A DNA stretch of 64,000 nt from Ursus arctos (lineage: Eukaryota > Chordata > Mammalia > Carnivora > Ursidae), in NCBI RefSeq assembly GCF_023065955.2, contig NW_026622952.1, positions 35,041,813 through 35,105,812 of the forward strand, read 5' to 3'. The first letter of the stretch is position 1, and each line of letters begins with the position of its first letter. Shown one piece after another: positions 12,715 through 23,639 of this stretch. A program made the translations under genes and the position numbers. Below the pieces are notes generated by a model. It was given only the letters and a program-made list of their open reading frames with translations, did not search any database and was not told the origin of the DNA.

Positions 12715-13130
12715 TTAACACTTGTTAAAGAAAAATAGTAAGGCGGGCTTTATTCAAGGCCGGGCTACTGCAATGGGGTTTTGTAGGGGAGAGAGGTCGG
12801 ACTCGAGGAGTTTGGACTCTAGCAAGGACAAATGGGGATGTACAGGCAAGGCACAGGGCGGGGGTCAGTGGATGGAAAATCGCCAACAAGTAAGGGTGAG
12901 CGGGATCCTTGGAGAACAACTCTACGGAATTGCTGAAGGTAACCCGGGGGGAACCAGACACCAGGGTGGAGGATTTCCCCTAAACTGAACAGCATTCTTG
13001 CTCAAACAGGATTCTCCAAGGTCCGAGAGAAGCCCAGGGCTGGCCTGGTCGACCAGAGTGCTCACAGGAGCCAGAAGATAGTTTGGTCAGAGGACAGTCT
13101 TGGTGTCGATACACTCTGGCTACAAAATTT
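12715..13130. repeat. possible LTR-like old repeat
   Basis: The segment has elements I associate with dispersed LTR sequence of placental mammals (aaatagtaaggcgggctttatt, gatggaaaatcgcc, aaactgaacagcattcttgc). No internal retroviral coding region is present. The assignment is tentative. Confidence 0.3.
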
Positions 13131-13379
13131 TAATTTCAGGTGAATAATCCCCCTTCCTCTGTCCAATAGTGAAATGTTTACGGTTCTTAAAGTTTGAGCG
13201 CGCTGGGTCAGCAGAACCATTCTTTTCAAGCGTTGCTTCCCCAGCCTCACTGAAAATTAAACCAGCGTTGCCCCTTCCCAGAGAGGTTCGCCGGGTAAAA
13301 GCTCGTGCTTTAATAATCCTGTGACCCATGGGACGACGGACTCCAAGTTCCACGGAGCATAAAGAAACTTCCAAAGTGG

Positions 13380-14420
13380 TCAGACAGGCTGGGTGACTTC
13401 AGGACAATGAGCCTTTCTGCTCTAAAATCTGAACCCAGTTGCGAGGAACGCAGATTTCCGTGCGCTTGGCAGACCCGAGCTGCGCACTCCCTGCAGGTGG
13501 AGGACGTCCCAGGGCCGCGGGTGCAGTGGCTCCCGCCGCCCGTCGCGCACGCGCCCCCGTCGCGCACGCGCCCCCGCCGCGCACGCGCCCCCGCCGCGCA
13601 CGCGCCCCCGCCGCGCACGCGCCCCCGCCGCGCACGCGCCCCCGCCGCGCACGCGCCCCCGCCGCGCACCGCCCGCGCACGCCCCCCGCCACGCACGCGC
13701 ACGCCCCCCGCCACGCACGCGCACGCCCCCCGCCCCGCGCAGTCCAGGTGTGGCTATTATGTTGCTCCGCCGCCGCGAGGCGCGCGTTGCAGCCGCCGGT
13801 GCCCGCCTCCGTCCGAAAGACCGTGCAATGACTGGCAGCAAGCGGTACGGCCGCATTTCCCGGAGAGCCCCCTCCTCCCCGCCACGCCGCTGCGTTTCCG
13901 AAGCACAACGCAAAATGCCTTCTAAAGATTTTGCAAAGCCCACCTAGGAGGTGAAGCGGTATTAAGTCAACCTTTTCTTTCCAGGCCGGAAAGAGAAAGG
14001 ACGCGTCAGGCTTAGACTGCCCCCACCCCACCCCCGCCCCAGGTGCCGACTCCCGCCCCTCACCGCACGCCCCCTCACCCCCGGCCGCCTCACAAGCCCG
14101 ATGGAAGCAAAGTGGAGCAACTCCGCTTTCCTGAGCCCAGCGACGAGGACCCGAAAGGGAGGCCAGGGGATGAGCGCAGCAAGCCGGGGGCAGGGCCTCC
14201 TGGCAGAGTCCGGTAGGTGCTTGGGATTTCCGCTCCCACGAGGGAGAGCGTCGCGCCGCTGATGCGGAGCGCTGCCCCCCAGGCCTCCTTCATCCTTCCC
14301 GTCTGTTTGGTTTGGCAGAGGTGCGGAGCTCCCCCTGACCTGGGCGCCCACCCAGCGCGGCCGGAGCCTCGACAGACAAACCCTTCTTTGTGAGAAGGGC
14401 CCGCCTCCTGGTGAAACCAC
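13380..14420. promoter_or_regulatory. orphan CpG island between TRAPPC11 and STOX2
   Basis: A sharp switch to GC- and CpG-rich sequence flanked on both sides by AT-rich DNA. It lies about 6.4 kb beyond the TRAPPC11 end and 32 kb before STOX2. It contains a CpG-dense minisatellite (13541-13738) and GC-box-like CCCCACCCC stretches around 14022-14042. No coding exon was recognised. It could be the promoter of a non-coding transcript, an enhancer-type island, or a distal alternative promoter. The long ORFs here (up to 210 codons, at least four frames, both strands) come from the lack of stop codons in GC-rich repeats. Confidence 0.7.
13541..13738. repeat. GC-rich 17-bp minisatellite
   Basis: Seven consecutive 17-bp units cgccgcgcacgcgcccc (the first two with cgt) run 13541-13659, followed by a broken unit and about 2.5 units of a related 22-bp form (acgccccccgccacgcacgcgc). 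Each 17-bp unit has five CpGs (four in the cgt variants) and the decamer GCGCACGCGC. Seventeen is not a multiple of three and the units carry no stop codon on either strand, which explains the overlapping Ala/Arg/Pro-rich ORFs. Confidence 0.95.
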
Positions 14421-14429
14421 CTGCACTCC

Positions 14430-17400
14430 GCATGCATAGATCCGGTCCTAGAGAAATATTTCATAGCATCGGAAGACGGTCGCTCGATATTGTTGGGGAA
14501 GAGAGCAAGTTACCAAGCAGCATGTGTGATACGATCTTGTTCGGAAGGACAAAACGAACACTACGCACACTTACCTTGAGGTTTCGAAATGACCAGAAGT
14601 ATACACACCAGACTGTATTTTTGGACTACTGGATTATAGGTGATTTTAATTTATTTTATTAATTTGTTTTAAGTGTTTTAAACAGTATTTTTTTTTCCTA
14701 ACGAGAATGATCAATATTTTAAAAAGGAAAGTATCACAGCCACCAGTGGGAAGAGAGTCAGTGGATGGATCTTGGGCATGACCTTGCCCCTTAGTGACCC
14801 ATGACAGTCACCCTGGAGGTAAGGTGTGTGAGGGCTGCATAATATTCTAGGGTGAGGATATGATTAAGCAGTTTATATCCCCACGCAGAATTCTCTCTTC
14901 CTATTTGAGAAGTTCTACTCACAGGAGTAGTATGTGGATCTTTGGCAGTATGATTTGGGAGAAGGTAAAAGGTTCTACATGTCTAAATGTTACCCTGAAA
15001 TTCCCCTTGGGTGAAACAACTGTTAGGTGTCTGAGACAAGGAACATTCTACTCAACTCTGAGGCACAGCTATGTCTGCTTGTGAGCCATGACTGCAGACA
15101 CCCACCTGAGAAGCATCCTGCCCAGAGGCACAGGCTTGGCTAGAGGGGCTCCGTGGGGGCAGAGCATGAAGGGAGGGAGACCAACAAGGTAAAGACACAA
15201 AGATACATTTTTGAGGCATCATTATTTCCCCTCTCAAAAGCCAGACCTGGAATGTTCACACACATATTCCAGTGGCCAGAGGAAGCAAGGAAATGCCATC
15301 TCCCTGGGTGCCCAGGAAGTGGAAATGGTAGACAGAGCATCACCTCTGCCACAGGAACCCTTCAGCTGCGTTGCTACTTCCTCCATAGCCATCAGGGTCC
15401 TTCCATAGCCCTCCAGAATACTCTAGCATTTCCTGTACATACTGTCCATCTTGTGACTTTTTTAGAGGATGCATTCTGTCCCCTGACTGGATGGGAGCTC
15501 CTTATTTTTCACATCTTTGCTCTCCAGTGCCTGGTACAGGGCTCCAGAGGGAGTTGGACACCACCATAAATGGCCAGGAGGTGTCTTAGATGCTCAGAGG
15601 TGGTCACCTGTGCTGTCCTTGCACATTACTAAGAACAGTTATGTGGATGGATACCAAAGTTAAAAACCAGTTACTCGTTTCTCGGTGGCTGAACTGGACA
15701 GAGAAGAGAGAGAATCCAAAACTGAGGTCAGCTGCCTTATCGATTTAGTCATGAGGGAGAAAGTTCTCACCAGAGCACCCAGTAAGTCCAGCTGGCTGCC
15801 TTCAGGAACTTACGTCCTGGAAAGCGATGGGTCAACACCTAGTATTACTTGTTGGAGTTGAACAAGGATTTATTTACTGATCAGACAGAATTTTTTTAAT
15901 GTATATTTCCTGCTAAGAATGGAATGAAAAGGCAGCCAATCCCGGCAGAAATTGCTGATTCCATGTCTGAGGACAAGAAATGTAAAAATGGGTTCAGAAC
16001 ATTTTGTCATACCAGAAACCAGGGAATAACCAAATATTGCTAGCATCATGCCAGAGTGACCTTGGAGCCAACCTGAAGAGGTTCCCAATGGATCTATAAA
16101 TTCACAGGCATTCAAAAGAAGCAAATAAACTTCTGAGGCCATGTTGGAAGATGTTAAAGAACCGTCTTATTTTCAAAACCGACAAAGAAAAAAGATCGTG
16201 TATTTTGCTATTCCTAAATGAATTGTACTTTAGGGTAACCAAATAGCTGATGGAATAATTTTTCTTTATGGGAGTATTCCAGCTAATAATGACTCTTGGT
16301 AATGACTATTGATAACTTGTGATATCACAAAAAAAGAAACAACCTGACACTATATGCCTTCTGACAGAAATAACACAATCCTATGAAATCATGTTGCCCA
16401 AAACTTGAACCTGATTCTGATCATGCTTCTAGATGTAACTACCAATTTTCAGAAAATACAGTGAAGTATTAAGTGGCACTATAAGGACCTAAGCAGCAAA
16501 ATCCAGGCTATGGGTAATTTGGGGGGACAAAAGCTCCTCCGACAAATAAATTTCAAAGAACAAAGTAAGTGGTAAGAGAAGAGGGAAGCTATACATCGAA
16601 AGATACTTGAGATATGTATTATTTAATTCCAGGGGACCTAGTTGGTTCTTTTTAAAAATCTTCTTGCAGCCACTAGACTATAACCTCCTTAAGGGCAGGG
16701 CATTTTGTCCACTGCTTTATCCCTCTTTGCTAAATCTGGAATAATATTTGTTCATAGACAAATACATGACTTCATCTCCCTGGCTGTAGCTAATGAGATA
16801 AGGAATAAATGACTGACTTAGTTAAGACTATTCGGGAGCAAATGAGAGCTGATGGGTTCTTCTGTTCCCTCCAATGTTTGATGATCTCAGAGTCTGCTGA
16901 TTCTTCCCCTGAAAATCTATATTTAGGACAGTTACTGATTACCTTAGTTTGGTACCAAAGGGGCAGACCCCGAGAACCCTGAGAAAAGTATTCAAGTGCA
17001 AGGAGTTTATTTTGGAAAGGATCCCAGGAAACATCTATGGGTAAGTTGGGAACTGAGAAAGGAACAGAATGGCAGCCAATACAAGGTGTATTATAAAGCA
17101 CATTTCTTTGTGGACATCTGGAGCTTAATGCCAGTGGGGAGTTCTGGGAGTCAGTTAGGGTTATCCCACCCTAGGGGCAAGGGAGCTTTGGGCTTTGTAC
17201 ACCACTTCCATCAGTCATTGATTGAGGACCACTGGGGTTGGGTGAGGGGTTGGTTTATTCTGTAAGGAGGCACGGGTGGGGCCCCTTCGTCAGGTACTAC
17301 CCTGCTAAACTTACTGACTCTGACAATATATATCTAATAAGACAAATATTTAATACAGTGCTAGGCTCACATAGATATTAGCCTAGGGTAGTAAGTAAAT
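14430..17400. other. intergenic with weak L2 fragments
   Basis: No gene was recognised. Pieces at about 15410-15545 (gatgggagctcc... ctccagtgcctggtacaggg) and 16672-16765 (actataacctccttaagggc) have the form of LINE2 3' ends in + orientation. ORFs of 60-138 codons at 14860-15569 and 16790-17265 overlap on both strands without support. Confidence 0.45.
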
Positions 17401-17404
17401 CAGA

Positions 17405-17590
17405 ATCTGGAGTCAACCCAGCTTGGGTTCAGCAATAATCTCTTCTATTTACCTGCTTTGTGACCCTGAAAAAAATCACTCTGCGTCTCTGCACTTCAGT
17501 TCCCTCGTATATAAAAGGGTCTGAGGCATAAGATTGATATGGAGAATAAATAAGATCGTACCTGGCACACAGTCAGCGCTGGGAAAGAAA
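17405..17590 (+). repeat. MIR SINE fragment
   Basis: MIR-like order: 'acctgctttgtgaccctg', 'tctctgcacttcagttccc', 'ggagaataaataagat' and 'cctggcacacagtcagc'. Confidence 0.68.
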
Positions 17591-17599
17591 TTTACATCT

Positions 17600-19300
17600 T
17601 TTCCCGTCTCCTGGATTGAAGCCAAACAATAAATTATGAAATTTCAGGCGTCAGTGAACAGGAGGAATCTGTATGGAGAGGACGAGGGAAAGGGAAGACA
17701 GCTTTCTGGTATTCCTGAGTTACAACATGGAGGAAACACCACTGCCCTGCTTCCTAGTTTGGACCTCGCGTGTCCACGACAGCGCAGTACCCCTGACGGA
17801 CATGGAGAAGCTGGAGAGAGAGGTTTTTTCATGTGAGGATGACTAGTGAAGCTGTTCAGGCAAATATTTGGACCTTTAGTCCCTGAGAGGTCAGAGATCT
17901 GAATGCTGTCCTAGACTTTGACAACCTACTACTCAACTTAAGCATTTTTAGAGAATGTATGTACAGTTCAATATAGATCGCTCAACTGAGTGAGAAAACA
18001 CCGCCTAGAGTTTTCACTGGGGCATGGGACATAGAAACACAACTTGGTGAGAGACAGAATTGCTGTAAAGGGAAAGAGAGTCACTCGGCCTGTGGCCTGT
18101 GGTGCCTGCAGTGCCTGAGAAGACTCTTCATTCTCATGTGTTGACAAAAACCACTGGTATCACTCATGCACATGACCATACGTTCTAGTCAATCTCAAAT
18201 TTATATGGAGATGGAAATGAAAAGGGCACAGTTGGAATTGTTGGGGTTTTGGTGTCTCCTCCTAAATGCTTCAAGACTTTATTGTGAAGCTTCCAGGGAT
18301 CATACCTGGTTGTGGCTTGTGGTTTCAGTTGTCATTGAGAGGGGCCAATTTTTTAACGAATGACTAGAACGGTAGTAGGCAAATGACAAGTGGGCAGGGG
18401 TAGGATGAGGGAGGAGTTCTCAAGTATACGTGTAAAAATGAGAAAGGAGAAGAAGAAGGAGGAGGACGAGGGGAAGGAGAAAGGACAAGAAAGAAGAAAG
18501 AACAGGAAAAAGAAATCCAAAGGACTGGGCTATAAAAATTTCCAAAGAGAAAATCTATAGTTTACCCATATATATGCAGTAAATATTTGCCAGTCCCTTC
18601 TAATGTGTCAAGGATGGTTCTAGATGCTGAAGACACATAAGTGACTCAAACATGCCTTTGTGGCACTTACGTTCTAGTGGTCCTGCTGGAACAGAGATCT
18701 AAATCCAGATCTGCCTTTTACAGTCTAAAAGCTGCAACATGGCAGAGTGTCTGCTGTGAGAAGTCTCCCTGGCCAGATAGGTTTGGAAATTGGAAGAGAA
18801 CTGACTCAGTGCGAATGTTGCCAAGCAACAGATCAGAGTCACCAAATCCTCGGAAACGTTCTGGGTAAGAGAAAAGCATCATGGTTGTCACTACAGTGGT
18901 GGCTCATCTCCCTGTTCCTTGAGCAGCCGTGGGGCGGGAGCAGAAGTTTATCTTCAGCAGGGCAGAATCTCGCCATCTGGAATCCCCACGGTGCTTCCAG
19001 TTGGCATATTGGTATCCTGTTACTAGGTGTTCCTTTGCAAAGCAGAGCATGCCCTAAAGGTTTTTAACAATCCTCTAGAAATCACAAGACAAGGAGCTGG
19101 CAAAGGGCAAACAGCTGACATACCACCTTCTTGCCCCAAAACGTTTCCAAGTAGGCAGCAGGATAGATACTAAAATGCACTGCTAGTTCCAAGACAACCT
19201 ACACTCCCACGCAAAAACCTGCATTCGTAGATGGCAATAGGACACCAAGAGAACCGAGGGGAGTTGTCGTGCAGTAAGCAGGAGATCGATCGTAATGTGT
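17600..19300. other. intergenic, nothing recognised besides a purine tract
   Basis: No gene was recognised. A GA/A-rich purine strand (about 18438-18515) stands out. The stretch around 18590-18690 (gatggttctagatgctga... cttacgttctagtgg) has the look of an ancient dispersed repeat. Confidence 0.45.
18438..18515. repeat. polypurine tract
   Basis: About 78 bp of almost pure A/G on the + strand (gaaggaggaggacgagg and similar), with two pyrimidines. Such tracts can adopt triplex (H-DNA) structure. Confidence 0.8.
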
Positions 19301-19307
19301 GAAAAAT

Positions 19308-19370
19308 GGGTTCTCACCTGGCTCTGCCACCTACTAGCTGTGTGATCTCGGGCAGGTCACCTCAGTTCTA
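19308..19370 (+). repeat. MIR core fragment
   Basis: The sequence tggctctgccacctactagc followed by tgtgtgatctcgggcaggtc is a close match to the conserved MIR core. It abuts the L2 3' end downstream. Confidence 0.75.
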
Positions 19371-19379
19371 CCCAGAATC

Positions 19380-20100
19380 TGATCCCTTCTCACCATCCCA
19401 CTGCTACTACTCTCTCCAGCTACTGGGACCATCACAACACCTGCTGCTTATCTTCACACCCCCATGGTCTAGAATCAACACAACAGCCAGAACAAGCCTG
19501 GAAAAGCTCTCAGATCTTGTCACTGTTTTGCTCCATCTCCCCAGTGGTTCCTCTTTCACTCAGAGGAAAAGTCAAGTGCACACAATGACCTGGAAGGTTC
19601 CTTAAGATCAGACATTGCTTACTACTGATCTCCTCTCGTACTACTCAAGCCCCTGTTCACCCTGCTCCCCATGCTATCTTGACATTCCTTGAACCTGCCG
19701 TGTGCTGCTGCTTGCTGCAGAATATTGGAATGAGCTCGTCTCTCCTCTTCTCTGTGCCTGGAACCCTGTCTCTCCAACTAGCTCAAATCCCACCTCCTCT
19801 TCTACCCCAACTCTGCTTAAATGTTGCTTTCTCAGTGAGCCCCACCTCTTGCTTAAAACTACAGCCCCACTAGCCCCTCAATCACTTAACCTGCTCTATT
19901 TCTTTCTCTAGAGCATTTATTACCTTCTAAAATACTGTATAATTTACTTCTTGATTTTGTGGATAGTTGATTATCTGCATTCCTAGAAGACCCATGAGGG
20001 CAGGCATCTTGGTGTATTTTTTCACCGATGTACCTGGACTGGTCTGAAAGAGCGCGTGACACAGAGTTAGTGTTCTGTAAATATCTGTTAAATGAACGCA
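19380..20100 (+). mobile_element. LINE2 (L2) 3' end
   Basis: The ordered segments of an L2 3' end are recognisable: 'gatcttgtcactgttttgc', 'ctccccagtggttcc', 'tcttctctgtgcctggaac', 'tagctcaaatcccacctcc', 'gcatttattaccttct', 'agacccatgagggcaggc', and the terminal 'agtgttctgtaaatatctgttaaatgaa'. It is old and has many mismatches. ORFs of 60-106 codons on both strands here are L2 shadows. Confidence 0.72.
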
Positions 20101-20109
20101 TGAACAACT

Positions 20110-21000
20110 CAGAGTACAAGGAGAATCTCCATTCACAGGCAGATGGGACTCGAGGCGGAGATGACCAGAAATATCGAGCAGATTTCGTACTTTGTTGTCT
20201 TCCCAAGGGGGTGGGAAGGAAAACTTCAGTAGCTGCACTACCCTATCAACTTCCAGGGAAGTAAAGAGTGGGTGTTTCTTGGGCTTCTCCTACCAGCTTG
20301 CTCCACCAGGTTCCTACCTGTTTGTTCCCATGGGATTTGTGCTTGACTCAGAGATGAATGACCAGACCGCGGTCAATCACGGAGTATCTAAACAGGAAGG
20401 GAGCCCCTCCCTCTCACACACAGTTTGGAGGCATTCATTTCTGCCATGCCCCTTGCATTGAATGGAGTGCAGTGCAAGGTTGTGCAGAAGATGGGATCCA
20501 CTACTCATTGGCCAAACGGTTTTCTTAGCATTGGCCGAGTCGAGTGCCCTTAAACATTAAACCGTGTTAAAGTCCAGGACCTCTGCCAAATCATGTTACA
20601 AATAGAAAAAAGCAAGTCAATTCCTGACCGTCTCCTGGCGGAGGTTAAACTCCTTCTAGGTAGCACACTCTACAGAACTGTGACCAGTGTTACCCCAGCA
20701 TATTCATCCCAGGCAGAGTAGAATGAGGGGTAATAAAGTAATCTCTTTCAATGAGGCCCGTTCCCTCCACCCCCCGCCCCAGGGACAACAGGCAGCAAAA
20801 GGTAAAAATAGAAGAGAAATTAATTGTGATTATTTTACGGTTTATAGAAATCACTAAGAGTTTAGCTGCCTTTTTTTACACTAAAAATATTTTGCCAAAA
20901 ATTAAAAATACACACTGCCGTGCCTCCGTGCCCATCGTCCAACTTCAGTGATTAGTTCAAAGCCAACCGTGATTCATTTACCACTCACCAAATAGCAAAT
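20110..21000. other. intergenic, nothing recognised
   Basis: Unique-looking sequence with no gene or clear repeat. Confidence 0.45.
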
Positions 21001-21002
21001 AC

Positions 21003-21085
21003 GCTATTTCAGAATAAGGTCATGTTTCCAGATTCTGGGTGGACAAGGATTTGGGGGGAAACACTATTCAACCCAGTACAGACCT
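21003..21085 (-). repeat. LTR fragment (ERVL-MaLR-like), tentative
   Basis: The sequence tatttcagaataaggtcatg... ggacaaggatttggggggaaacactattcaacccag resembles part of reversed mammalian MaLR-type LTRs. It is short and diverged. Confidence 0.4.
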
Positions 21086-21680
21086 CAACCGTCTACATCT
21101 CTTGACAACTTGCTGGAGATACTCGAGTTTCTATTTTTCTTTAACCCCTTCGGACAAAATATTTTAAAACTCCCTTTGCTTACTTTTCAACATTTTAAAT
21201 CAAATGTACAGATTCCAGTTGTGCTTGCTCCCCCCACCCCAGATTTCAAATGTGTGTCCCAGGGGTCTGTGATGAGGTTTGAAGTCGGCTGTGTTCTCTG
21301 GTACTTGGGTCGGCACTAGAGCGTTTGCCTTTTTTCTTTCCTCCTATACTTACTACCTGCCACTTCTTGCTGATGTTAGCATTTGTGTTTGGGTAAATAG
21401 ATCCTCTGACATTTCTAATTTCTGTGAGTTAGAAAGCCACAACTCCAAGTTTGCTGTAACTGTCCAATTTAGCCTTAAATAGTCTTAATCACAGGCCTAA
21501 GGAGCTTCCCTTGAATAGAATAAAGTATATCGAATGCAAATGTCACATGCAGCACACACAGAAATAAGCCAGAATTCTAGAGGTTTCCTCACTTGGAACT
21601 TGTTGAGAAAGCTTGACCTCAATGACACAATATGATAGCTCGTGTAGACAGCAATGTAAACAGTTCTAGGTGTTGATATT

Positions 21681-21909
21681 GATTTCCTCTTCCTTGTTTT
21701 TTTTTTTTTTTTTAAAGATTTTATTTATTCGACAGAGACAGCCAGCGAGAGAGGGAACACAAGCAGGGGGAGTGGGAGAGGAAGAAGCAGGCTCATAGCG
21801 GAGGAGCCTGATGTGGGGCTCGATCCCAGAACGCCGGGATCACGCCCTGAGCTGAAGGCAGACGCTTAACTGCTGTGCCACCCAGGCGCCCCAGATTTCC
21901 TCTTCCTTG
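21681..21909 (-). mobile_element. can-SINE with perfect target-site duplication
   Basis: The SINE body is 21697-21893. The flanks carry a perfect 16-bp duplication, gatttcctcttccttg, at 21681-21696 and 21894-21909. A long T-tract, a near-consensus body and an undamaged duplication mark it as one of the younger insertions here. Confidence 0.96.
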
Positions 21910-22987
21910 TAATTAGAGGTCAGCTGATAACATTTTGGCCTCACAGCCAAGGACAGAGACCCTGTCCCAGCCATCCAGATCACCTGTCCTCTTTGCATCG
22001 TCCCTGTGTCTGGCTCTTCCTTTCTGTGTTGAGTCCCTTCTTCCCCCGCCCCCACAAGGCTTGCATCACTAATCATGGCTCAGTGCACTTGTTCAAAGCA
22101 AAGGCTGGAAGCATGCAAGTTTCATTAATTGATTTCTTTAGAAGACTTTGCTTCCCTCCAATATACTGTACAAAATGTGGGCTGCCTGCTTTGCAGGTTA
22201 ATAGGAATGGCTGCACAGTGCTCTGTCTGTCCATCCTTCTGTTTGTCCTTCTCTCTCTACCCCAGGCATTGTTTTCTGAAGCCTGTAATTTCCACCCCAT
22301 CACGAGGCCCTCTTCTGCTTTCCTGGCTCCCACTGATGCATTTGCTACATAGTCGGATTGTCGATGCCTGGGATGTGACTGTATTTACTCAGTCTGATAA
22401 TGTGTAGGAGCTCAGGTGATAATGGAATGTACAGTTCTTGTATCACTGAGCTTTGGATTCCCAAGCCCATTAACCTCTGGCCCCTTTTCTGCCAGATTCA
22501 ACAAAGAAGTCAAAAGTTTAACTCCAGGGTAGGAGAAAATTGTGTTAATGCAGATTTTTCTAGGCATTAAAATGAAAGCTCAAATACTGACCCCCTGGTG
22601 TCCTGCAATCATTTCTTCTGAGAAGAGGGTCAGTAGACTGTTTTCAATGAGCATATTTTTAGACGCTTTGCCATTAAATCGGGTTTTGCAGGTATAAGGC
22701 TGGCTCTGGGTAAAACATGGCCGAGTTTGACTTTGCTCCCTCTGCAGCTTCCGTCTGATTCCTCTGCCTGTCTGATAGTCCCTTCTCTGCCCCAGGCCCC
22801 CCACTGGAGCTCGCTCCCTTAGGCAGCACCCTATGCTCCAGAACGTCCCATTTCTAAAAGCATAGTCCAGTCCTGGGTTCTGTTTCCTCAGGGTTCAGCT
22901 AGATACTGACTAAAGCAACACAGAATCCTGGAATTTCAAGCTAAGAGAACTCTATGGATTAATTTTAGTAAAGAGCTGGACAAAGGA

Positions 22988-23060
22988 TGTATGTATATGC
23001 ATATATGTGTGTGGGTGTGGCAGGTGTATATATATACATGTGTACATATATACACACGCA
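22988..23060. repeat. AT/GT-rich simple repeat
   Basis: A compound run of gtatgtatatgcatatatgtgtgt type, continuing as tatatatacatgtgtacatatatacacac. It is partly self-complementary, so it can form hairpins. Confidence 0.8.
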
Positions 23061-23332
23061 GATACAAAAGAAGTATAACGTTGCACTGGCGTGCTGTGGG
23101 GGAGTCCTCCCAATTCCTCCACATCAAAGGTTTATTCCCCCAAAAGACCTGCCCAGTAAATGATACACAACTGAGATGATCTTCTCTCTTTGGTTTATTG
23201 AGCCACCTAGGACATAGCCTTATACCAAATAGGAGACATTGGCAAGCCATTGTCTTCCTGGGGAATTTCTGCTAGGAGAGTTTACTCTATTTACGAAGGC
23301 ACAAGTCTCTTTAAAATCTTGAAATTCAGTAG

Positions 23333-23460
23333 TTTTTTTTTCAATTAGAATTTTTATTTTGAGAAAATGAGCGAATCTTGTGCAGTTGCAAGATATGCAT
23401 CCGGTCCTTTTAGTTTAGGGAACGATTTCATCACGCCTTACATCCTGCAGGCATGTTCAA
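23333..23460 (-). mobile_element. old L1 3' fragment, tentative
   Basis: The T-tract followed by caattagaatttttattttgag... gtgcagttgcaagatatgc resembles the reversed 3' end of old L1 elements. It is short and diverged. Confidence 0.4.
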
Positions 23461-23639
23461 TACGCAATGCTTGATGGACAGATTGATAAAATAGCTGTAG
23501 TCCGTGCCTCACAAGAGCTCTCTTGAGGGAGATATGTTCAGAAGTTACTGGGCCCAGGGCTAGAAAGTGAATCTCTTGGATCGTTTGGTAGCTCTGTGTT
23601 TTGTTTCTTATACATTTCTCACTTGTAACATTGTTTTAT

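Noticed and set aside
13310..14031. Overlapping ORFs of 130-210 codons on both strands with Arg/Ala/Gly/Pro repeats
   Set aside because: They are translations of the 17-bp minisatellite, which has no stop codon in any frame and a period not divisible by three. Several mutually exclusive frames are equally open, which points to composition and not coding.
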